Source: a virus. Taken from it: a DNA stretch of 30,134 bases. Both the position numbers and the translations under genes were made by a program. The DNA is taken from positions 1-30,134 of the IMG/VR virus record IMGVR_UViG_3300000361_000007. One strand, given 5' to 3'. Below the pieces are notes generated by a model. The model worked only from the letters and a program-made list of their open reading frames with translations. It was not told the origin of the DNA and did no database searches. This document shows, one piece after another, positions 25,416 through 30,134 of the stretch (position 1 is the first letter of the stretch; the number at the start of each line of letters is the position of its first letter).

Positions 25416-25850
25416 TCAGTCAATCGAAATGCCGCTGCCCTGCATGGTGAACTGGGTAACGCTGTTCAGGTCGTACTCCTGGTCGAGCTCGCCAGTAAAC
25501 AGAAGATTCTCCGATGGTGAGGAATCACCAGCCTCATCTGACTCAAATTCGACCGTCACGAAGTAACCGTCAACATCGACGCTCGAATCATCAACATCGA
25601 AGACCACGTCGTCTATAATCGTCTCCCAGTTATCGCCATTGTTCTGAAACGAAAACTCTGCATCGAGAGTGGCACTCTGCCGCTCGTAGCCAGCTCCAGA
25701 CGGCTCCGTGGTAATGTCATCGACATTGTCTGAGTCAGCCAGCGCATCCGATGTATTATACAGACCGCACGAAACAGAAGTGGCCCCGCTGCCAGAACCA
25801 AATGCCTCTTTCAGAACCCATTCCTCTCCAGTGTTGTGTAGTTGTGCCAT
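25416..25850 (-). CDS. Beta-rich putative virion protein, first of its transcript
   Basis: 144 residues, acidic and strand-rich (ATLDAEFSFQNNGDN, IDDVVFDVDDSSVDVDGYF, TQFTMQGSGISID). Early residues HNTGEEWVLKEAFG are typical of small phage structural proteins with a beta-sandwich fold. A TATA-like box 77 bases upstream suggests it starts a transcript carrying the following genes. Function not assigned. Confidence 0.65.
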   Translation of the reverse strand: MAQLHNTGEEWVLKEAFGSGSGATSVSCGLYNTSDALADSDNVDDITTEPSGAGYERQSATLDAEFSFQNNGDNWETIIDDVVFDVDDSSVDVDGYFVTVEFESDEAGDSSPSENLLFTGELDQEYDLNSVTQFTMQGSGISID

Positions 25851-25926
25851 GAATATTTACCGTGAAATTAATAGTCGAGAACGCGCCGAATCGCCAGACT
25901 GCCTTGTTTGTTTTGCCTCTATGACA

Positions 25927-25934
25927 AATTATAT
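25927..25934 (-). promoter_or_regulatory. TATA-like box for the virion block
   Basis: On the minus strand the sequence CATATAATTT lies in the gap before the gene at 25850, with predicted transcription start near 25903. The gap of 194 bases holds no credible ORF. Confidence 0.35.
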
Positions 25935-25959
25935 GCTAATTGGTAACATTTACAAAGTA

Positions 25960-25989
25960 GGGCGGATTCGGTAGACCGCTTATTCGCCC
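25960..25989 (-). terminator. Hairpin downstream of the small terminase-like gene
   Basis: GGGCGGA (25960-25966) pairs with TTCGCCC (25983-25989, one G-T pair), and inside it CGG/CCG closes a TAGA loop. It lies 56 bases after the stop of the gene at 26045 and before the next promoter, so it may separate the two transcripts. There is no clear T-tract. Confidence 0.35.
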
Positions 25990-26044
25990 AACTCGGCGGA
26001 CTATCGAGACCGTCCTGTGACCAGTAGAAGCTTAGAATAGACGT

Positions 26045-26866
26045 CTACTTGTTTTCCGACGATTCCTCGGACTCTGAATCGAAGGCAGTAGGGTCGTATT
26101 CTTGTTTGTCGCTGACCATCTCGGACATTGCGCCCACGAGACCGTCCATGACCTCGGATGCGTTCTTGACCTGCTCGTTCTTCGCCTGCTGCTTCCTTGT
26201 GATTCCGAGACTGTCCTTGATTTTCTGAATTAGACGGACCTGAGAGGCCATCGCCTCATTCAGTGTGTTTGGCAGCTCCTCGGTCTCCACGAGCGTGCCA
26301 TCGGGTAGGTAAACGCCCTTCTCGCGTATTTCGGAGTTCCGAAGAATGTAATCCTTCCCGCGTGCCTCCCTCACAATCTCAATAGCAAGTGTATGGAAGT
26401 CGTGTGCCGCCGATGGGTCGGCTTCGAGGTCGATATTATACTTCTCGGGCCAAGATAGCACCCAGTCGTATAATTCCTCCTCGCGTTCGTTCATCGTCTG
26501 GCGAAGGTGTTCGTCTGTAGCGTACATACCGTGTTTTAGACTTGCTAATTTGTCGAGATTTTCGGGGTGCAATTCCGCGTATCCTAAGTGAAACTTGCAG
26601 CGTCCGTTCTTTTTTACATTTCGAGACGCACAAAACCGCTGCGGGCCGTCGTAATCCTCGGGCTGTCTTGGAATTTTAGCCAGGCAGAAACATTCCTCGA
26701 AATCGTAATGTTCTGAGCGTGGCTTCGTATTAAATTCGGCTCGCATCTCTGCAAGCTCCTCTTTTGTCTTACCAGTGACGCCCTTAGATGCCATGTGTTC
26801 TCCTCTGCTAACCGATAGCGATAGTCTGCTTGCGTACGGGCCGCCCTTCCCGTCGAAAAATGCCAT
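26045..26866 (-). CDS. Small terminase-like protein with Cys/His cluster
   Basis: 273 residues, first gene of the minus-strand block. A Cys/His cluster (CFCLAK, then RFCASRN and GRCKFH, about residues 59-92) resembles the metal-binding element of DUF-type small terminases, followed by helices (EELYDWVLSWPEKY, ASQVRLIQKIKDSLGI) and an acidic tail. It would recognise virus DNA for packaging by the large subunit. Two starts are plausible: 26866, preceded by GGGAG, and an internal ATG at 26794 (M25), preceded by GAGGAG at good spacing. The large terminase is more than 3.8 kb away, an unusual separation. Confidence 0.6.
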   Translation of the reverse strand: MAFFDGKGGPYASRLSLSVSRGEHMASKGVTGKTKEELAEMRAEFNTKPRSEHYDFEECFCLAKIPRQPEDYDGPQRFCASRNVKKNGRCKFHLGYAELHPENLDKLASLKHGMYATDEHLRQTMNEREEELYDWVLSWPEKYNIDLEADPSAAHDFHTLAIEIVREARGKDYILRNSEIREKGVYLPDGTLVETEELPNTLNEAMASQVRLIQKIKDSLGITRKQQAKNEQVKNASEVMDGLVGAMSEMVSDKQEYDPTAFDSESEESSENK

Positions 26867-27051
26867 TAGTTCTCCCTAATGCGTGTCCTTGTAACAGTGA
26901 CACTGATATAATGAACTGAATAGAGTCGATAAGAGGACTCTTTAAAGACGGGAAGGCCGCCACCTACAACCGCAACCAACAACTGCAACCAGAAATAGAA
27001 ACTAAAAGCTAAAAGAGATAAAGAAACTACGGAAGCTTCCAGAAACAACAA
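26866..27051 (-). CDS. Possible small hydrophobic leader ORF
   Basis: 61 codons from a TTG start, with one long hydrophobic stretch (about 5-33) and a C-terminal Ser/Tyr/Arg-rich part. The TAA stop overlaps the ATG of the terminase-like gene (TAATG). It is listed because it fills the leader and its stop touches the next start. Against it: no ATG, no acidic bias. Probably not coding. Confidence 0.2.
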   Translation of the reverse strand: MLFLEASVVSLSLLAFSFYFWLQLLVAVVGGGLPVFKESSYRLYSVHYISVTVTRTRIREN

Positions 27052-27160
27052 CCGAGGGCAGCGGGAAAGTGAGTCGCAAAAGTGCCACTATTTCGTAGTT
27101 ACGAACCCAATCCGGCTCATTAACTACATTGTGGCAGACTCGGAAACTGCTTCCCTCACC

Positions 27161-27190
27161 CTTAATAATATACACTGGTATATATAGGGG
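27161..27190 (-). promoter_or_regulatory. Candidate late promoter with operator-like palindrome
   Basis: A TATATATA run (27179-27186) on the minus strand is a likely archaeal TATA box for the virion block, with start expected near 27150. It overlaps a perfect inverted repeat ATATAC-ACTG-GTATAT (27168-27183), which could be an operator for a repressor or activator. The GGGG run to the right (27187-27197) lies where a BRE would be. The whole divergent gap of 26867-27404 holds this element, the weak leader ORF, and nothing else I can name. Confidence 0.45.
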
Positions 27191-27419
27191 GTCGGGGGTT
27201 TAAATACTAATTCTCGGTTTCTTGGCACAATTACCGGCAATAGTTGCCACCACCAAGTGTATTCCACCGAGATACAGGCAATCTGCGCACTCGGGCGCGT
27301 TTGCCGGTATCTCTGAGTTGTAGCATGACGGGCCTTCTCTCACCGTTTAACCGTTACGAGACACTCTTTTAGATACACTTAAGATAATGCAACACGTCTA
27401 ATCGGTGAGGAAGAATACT

Positions 27420-27845
27420 ATGAGTAGCTCCTACCCCGACGATTGGGACGACCGCCGCCGCCGTGTCTACCGCCGGGACAATTATACGTGTCAGAACTGC
27501 GGTGTCCGGGGCGGCAGTGGCCCTGGTGCCGAGTCTGTCGAGCTGCACGCTCATCACATCGTTCCCATCTCCAAGGGCGGCACTCACTCGACCTCTAATC
27601 TGAAGACACTCTGTGTCGCCTGCCACAATGCCATCCATCACAAACACGCTGTTGCTCCCACAACTCGAAACGAGGACCACGAACAAGACGGGAACGCACC
27701 GACTGGGCAGACCGCTGTTTTTGCCATCACGATGATTGTACTCGCGTTGTGGCTTGGCTACGAAGACGGTGGTATCATCCAAGCTCTCCTCTTTTTCGCT
27801 ATCATGGCACTCATGTTCGGACTACTGTATCATCGGATTCGCTAA
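27420..27845 (+). CDS. HNH endonuclease with two C-terminal membrane segments
   Basis: 141 residues from the ATG at 27420, preceded by GGTGAGG about 9 bases upstream; an in-frame GTG five codons earlier is less likely. Residues 20-75 are a complete HNH nuclease: zinc ligands in CQNC (C24, C27) and CVACH (C65, C68), the catalytic block HAHHIVP (H43-H46) and Asn in TSNLKTL (N60). Residues 80-98 form a polar linker; 99-113 and 118-137 are hydrophobic, giving two membrane helices. HNH proteins beside terminase genes often aid packaging, but the membrane anchor is unusual and may point to a role against incoming DNA. Confidence 0.85.
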   Translation: MSSSYPDDWDDRRRRVYRRDNYTCQNCGVRGGSGPGAESVELHAHHIVPISKGGTHSTSNLKTLCVACHNAIHHKHAVAPTTRNEDHEQDGNAPTGQTAVFAITMIVLALWLGYEDGGIIQALLFFAIMALMFGLLYHRIR

Positions 27846-28228
27846 ATGACCTGCTGAAATCTGAAAAATTCTGAGCAAGTTACGTCCCCACGCGCCCGCG
27901 CACCCCCGTGCGTGACCGTGTTGCAACCGCAGCGCTTGCGTATGGCACTTTTGCGTGGCATCGCGTACGGGCATCGCGCCAGCGCCCGCGCCCGCGCCCG
28001 CTCGCCACGACGCAGCGTATGAGCGCTACGCATTGCGTATGGCACCGCCTGTACGCAACCGTATGACAGGACAAAATCGAGAGACGGCAGCCCGATAGAC
28101 GCATCCGTTCGCAACGGGACGCTGGCAGCGCATCGCTCGCTCGCTCGTTCGCACCCCCGCGTAGCGCTCGCAACACGACAGTTACCGGCAGATATTGCCT
28201 ACAAATCAGTGTCGCGCAGCAGAGTTGA
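27846..28228. repeat. GC-rich non-coding stretch with direct and inverted repeats
   Basis: This stretch is more GC-rich than the virus genes. TTGCGTATGGCAC occurs twice exactly (27936-27948, 28033-28045), each preceded by AGCGCT, and partial copies (TTGCGTGGCA at 27951-27960; GGCATCGCG) surround them. There is a tandem CGCGCC-type run near 27974-28000 and a 7-bp inverted repeat TTGCGTA/TACGCAA (28033-28058). ORFs here give Arg/Cys-rich proteins unlike the acidic genes nearby, so it is judged non-coding. An origin with iteron-like repeats or a host-derived segment are both possible. Confidence 0.5.
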
Positions 28229-28249
28229 GTATATAAAGGGTATATAAAG
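28229..28249 (-). promoter_or_regulatory. Two tandem archaeal TATA boxes facing left
   Basis: GTATATAAAG occurs twice, at 28229-28238 and 28240-28249, 11 bases apart. Its complement CTTTATATAC is close to the archaeal BRE/TATA consensus, so leftward transcription into the GC-rich region would start near 28200-28215. No protein gene lies downstream until the HNH gene on the other strand, suggesting a non-coding or antisense transcript. Confidence 0.45.
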
Positions 28250-28388
28250 ACAAGGCCTACTCAAACGACCAATATCACTCAGTAATATCTTAATATAATC
28301 ATCACCATGCTATTGTCAAGCACAGCACAGAGAAGGCCTGAAACAGCCGAAAACAAGCGAATCAAGTTATTAAAATGAAATCGACACC

Positions 28389-28395
28389 TTTAAGT
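28389..28395 (+). promoter_or_regulatory. Candidate promoter of the structured RNA
   Basis: TTTAAGT is a TATA-like element of haloarchaeal type. A start about 25 bases downstream (near 28415) coincides with the first paired segment of the structured RNA, which supports the assignment. Another AT-rich box (TTAATATAA near 28290) is an alternative upstream promoter. Confidence 0.4.
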
Positions 28396-28414
28396 CATCA
28401 CCCATCTGTGTCGT

Positions 28415-29497
28415 GGTATCGACTGATGAACCGAAAGGCGAGGTCGTGGCCGTCGTTTGTACGGTCGCAAGCCACACACCTGCCAACGACCACGGGTGAC
28501 AGACGTACGAGGCAGGTGTACCCGACCACGGGAGTCGGGCACGCCATACTCGGATGTGGGCTTAGGTCCACGTCGAGGCATGGATGGAACGAGAGCCAGC
28601 CTGTAGGCTGTCCTCCGAGTGCCCCTCAAGGGTTCGCGCCCTCCGGGTAATGAGGCGCGAGACACAGCCAAGGCGCAAGCCTGTGCAAAGCCGTAGAAGT
28701 GGTCAAGCCCCTCCGGGGCTTATCGGGTTCCCAAATACACGGGAGAGTTCGCCCCCTTCACATGGCAAGCCATGTGACCTTCACGGGTCATAGGGTTGGA
28801 CAGCGAAGCCTGACTGACGACCTCTCACACTCTACGAGTGTCACGTCGTCGGAACGGTGGAGTCAGAGGTGCAGCCTTCGGCTTGAACCGGGACACAGAG
28901 CGCTTCCCACCTTCGGTGGTAGTAGCATGGTGTCACGTTCGATGACCACACAACAGAGTTGTGTGACGACAAGAACGCCGGGCTTTGTGCAAGGAGGCCC
29001 CGGAAGGGGACGGCGAAGGTGAATACTGCCTTATAAGGCAGCGGAATTTCCTCGGCGTGAATAGGCCTTTGGCCTACACGGTGCAGCCAAGCTGATGACG
29101 CCAGAGCGGTTCCCGGCCATCTCCCTACGGGAGAATCACCACTGACCACCCTCCGGGTGGCAAGGTCGGATTGTGTGATGACGGCAGAGGCACTCAAGCG
29201 AAGCTTGTTCGAGATGGGCAAATTCCTACGGAATTTCAACGATTCCGTTCACTCCTCGGAGTGAACGCCGGAAGCACAGGACATGAGTCCTGTCCGAACA
29301 GGTGCCGAGCGAGTTCGAGGCGAAGCAGCTCACCCCTTGGGGTGAGTTCCGATAAGGTGCAGCCAGCGGATACCACGGTTCCCTCGGGAACCGCCGCTAA
29401 AGGCCAATGACGCACGGACTGCTAAAGCAGTCACTTGGGCGAACCGGAAGCCACCGATAGGTGGTACAGAAAATCGACGTGGTCTTTTGACCAAAAC
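28415..29497 (+). ncRNA. Large hairpin-array RNA, previously unrecognised
   Basis: No ORF here resembles the acidic proteins of this genome. The sequence is a series of perfect short hairpins. From the 5' end: CGAC/GTCG with inner CC-GAAA-GG (28420-28446), GTGGC/GCCAC (28446-28475), a 9-bp stem ACACCTGCC/GGCAGGTGT (28476-28519), CCCGAC/GTCGGG (28521-28539). From 28597 on, about twenty stems of 5-9 bp with 3-4 nt loops follow, for example at 28705, 28758, 28827, 28947, 29026, 29062, 29120, 29146, 29220, 29246, 29277, 29329, 29376 and 29417. Outer helices enclose some (28816-28850, 29056-29080, 29365-29398). Loops recur: TAC, TCC, TTC, CTCG. It resembles in style, not sequence, large ornate RNAs such as GOLLD, ROOL and OLE. 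Confidence 0.75.
28868..29364 (+). repeat. Repeated short motifs inside the structured RNA
   Basis: GGTGCAGCC occurs three times (28868-28876, 29080-29088, 29356-29364). TGATGACGSCAGAG occurs twice (29093-29106, 29176-29189). AACGCCGG occurs twice (28974-28981, 29264-29271). TGATGA, the C-box motif bound by L7Ae in kink-turns, is found at 28424, 29093 and 29176. These are single-stranded or junction segments between hairpins and suggest repeated modules. Confidence 0.6.
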
Positions 29498-29552
29498 GCT
29501 GCTGACTGGTGTTACCCCTACGGGGTAGTGGGTTCGATTCCCACAAGCAGCA
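29498..29552 (+). ncRNA. tRNA-like structure at the 3' end of the RNA
   Basis: The 5' acceptor strand GCTGCTG (29498-29504) pairs with AAGCAGC (29545-29551) over 6 bp plus one G-A, and A29552 is in the discriminator place. The T-arm is perfect: GTGGG (29528-29532), loop TTCGATT (29533-29539), CCCAC (29540-29544), joined directly to the acceptor stem. Between them are eight bases with a GG that could dock on the T-loop, and a 6-bp hairpin TACCCC-TAC-GGGGTA (29513-29527) in place of D and anticodon arms. No anticodon loop exists, so it is not a decoding tRNA. It could be a processing signal for RNase P and tRNase Z, as in mascRNA of MALAT1, or a tmRNA-like end domain. Confidence 0.7.
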
Positions 29553-29553
29553 T

Positions 29554-30106
29554 GGCTTCAACTGGAAGCCTGACCTCTATCTCCACAGGAGATACGTCAC
29601 AGAACAGCAGAACTATGGCAGCTATCCCCAACTTCGCAGAAGTTGCACAGAGCGAGAACAAAGAAGCGGCTGAGTCGGAGACTCAGAAAGGCGAGACAGT
29701 ACAGACACTCGAACTCACCGAAGGTGAGATTGACAACTACACGGCGTATGAGGCGATGGTGGACGTTGGCCGCTACGCCTCAGCTCTGCTGAAGGAAACC
29801 GGCGACGACCGTTACCAGTCAGTCGTAGACTGGGCAGTGGAAAAGAAAGAAGAACTCCGTAAGGAGTGCAAGGAACAGGACGGGAACCTCCCGATGTTCC
29901 GGGCAGCCTTCCCGGTCGAGGACCGCGCAAATGATGTGTGGGTCCTTCCCGCCGAGGAAGCGGCAGAGGTCGGCATCGACTACGACAGCGAGGACTACAT
30001 AGCCCTTCCCGTCTACGACGGGACGAAGTGGAACCCGAAGCTGATTGACGACGAGCCTGTCGAAGACAGCAACGACGAGAGCGAGACGGAGACCGTCGAA
30101 GACGGT
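29554..30106 (+). repeat. Hairpins embedded in the following ORF
   Basis: Perfect stems with mostly 3-nt loops continue through the leader and coding region: GGCTTC (29554-29570, 5-nt loop), TATCTCC-ACA (29578-29594), CAACTTC-GCA (29629-29645), CTGAGTC-GGA (29670-29686), CTCACC-GAA (29714-29728), TCAGC-TCT (29780-29792), CAGTC-GTA (29820-29832), ACTCC-GTAA (29854-29867), TCCCGTC-TAC (30007-30023), CTGTC-GAA (30057-30069), ACCGTC-GAA (30092-30106). Confidence 0.85.
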
Positions 30107-30134
30107 GAGCCACAGACAGAAGCTCAGAAGCGGG
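29615..30134 (+). CDS. Acidic protein, 3' end beyond the window
   Basis: Open to the window end (at least 173 codons). Composition is haloarchaeal: Glu/Asp-rich with a helix NYTAYEAMVDVGRYASALL near 40-58, VVDWAVEKKEELRKE near 67-82, a strand part with FRAAFPVED and VWVLPAEEAAEVGIDY near 95-125, IALPVYDGTKWNPK and an acidic tail. No family recognised. An in-frame ATG at 29552 overlaps the last base of the tRNA-like structure; cleavage there would remove it, so 29615 is preferred. It is linked to the structured RNA by proximity, direction and shared hairpins. Confidence 0.7.
   Translation, partial: MAAIPNFAEVAQSENKEAAESETQKGETVQTLELTEGEIDNYTAYEAMVDVGRYASALLKETGDDRYQSVVDWAVEKKEELRKECKEQDGNLPMFRAAFPVEDRANDVWVLPAEEAAEVGIDYDSEDYIALPVYDGTKWNPKLIDDEPVEDSNDESETETVEDGEPQTEAQKR

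Noticed and set aside
27842-28176. Minus-strand ORFs of 90 and 98 codons in the GC-rich stretch
   Set aside because: Arg/Cys/Ala-rich, overlapping in two frames, with no haloarchaeal composition.
28420-28446. Hammerhead ribozyme (CTGATGA followed by a GAAA loop)
   Set aside because: The GAAA here is the loop of the short helix, not the conserved core strand after stem II, and no NUH cleavage site or stem III can be drawn. It is better read as a small hairpin with a C-box-like sequence.
28390-28671. Minus-strand ORF of 93 codons in the RNA region, and plus-strand ORFs at 28375-29022 and 29171-29410
   Set aside because: Products are Arg/Ser/Pro-rich with no acidic bias and lie over dense hairpins; they are chance open frames in GC-rich DNA.
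28415-29552. CRISPR array or transposon-end repeats
   Set aside because: The hairpins differ from one another in stem sequence, spacing is irregular and there are no constant repeats with spacers, and no transposase or flanking duplications are seen.
28415-29552. Group I or group II intron
   Set aside because: No reverse transcriptase or homing gene, no recognisable domain V or P7 core, and no split gene on the two sides.
29715-30113. Minus-strand ORF of 132 codons at the right end
   Set aside because: Arg/Ser/Pro-rich shadow of the acidic plus-strand frame.

Overview
The window reads as a large part of a temperate head-tailed virus (Caudoviricetes, contractile-tail myovirus type) of a haloarchaeon, either integrated or as a virus genome. 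The predicted proteins are strongly acidic (runs of Asp/Glu, few Lys), TATA-like boxes have archaeal form, start codons follow archaeal leaderless or GGAG-led patterns, and the integrase sits beside a 3' tRNA fragment. I cannot tell from the sequence alone whether the molecule is linear, circular or inside a chromosome. || Layout. Positions 1-174 hold a minus-strand tRNA 3' fragment (candidate attachment site) and short hairpins. 175-1532 carries the plus-strand integrase and a small membrane protein. From 26866 down to 1625 there is one long, tightly packed minus-strand virion block, in transcription order: small-terminase-like protein, two beta-rich putative virion proteins, a GLUG-repeat adhesin, a BppU-like protein, a small protein, large terminase, portal, a coiled-coil/membrane protein, prohead protease, scaffold, capsid cement, major capsid protein, four to five connector/neck proteins (one fused to an ADP-ribosyltransferase-like domain), tail completion, sheath, tube, a tail-assembly chaperone with a probable +1 frameshift extension, tape measure, gpU-, gpD-, gpV-, gp25-, gpJ- and gpI-like baseplate proteins, a tail fibre and a membrane protein. 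26867-27404 is the divergent control region. 27420-27845 is a plus-strand HNH protein with two membrane segments. || The right end is different in kind. 27846-28388 is a GC-rich non-coding stretch with direct repeats and two tandem archaeal TATA boxes pointing left. From about 28415 to 29552 no haloarchaeal-looking protein is encoded; instead there are more than twenty perfect short hairpins (5-9 bp stems, loops almost all 3-4 nt), recurring internal motifs, and at the 3' end a tRNA-like structure with an acceptor stem and a textbook T-arm but no normal anticodon arm. Directly after it, an acidic ORF (29615 to beyond the window) is itself filled with the same kind of hairpin while remaining open. 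I interpret this as a large structured RNA with a tRNA-like processing end, linked to a hairpin-bearing mRNA; this is the most likely undescribed element in the window. || How it works together: the integrase and att fragment give lysogeny; the minus-strand block builds and packages a contractile-tailed virion; the HNH protein may aid packaging or act at the membrane; the right-end RNA and its ORF have no function I can assign.
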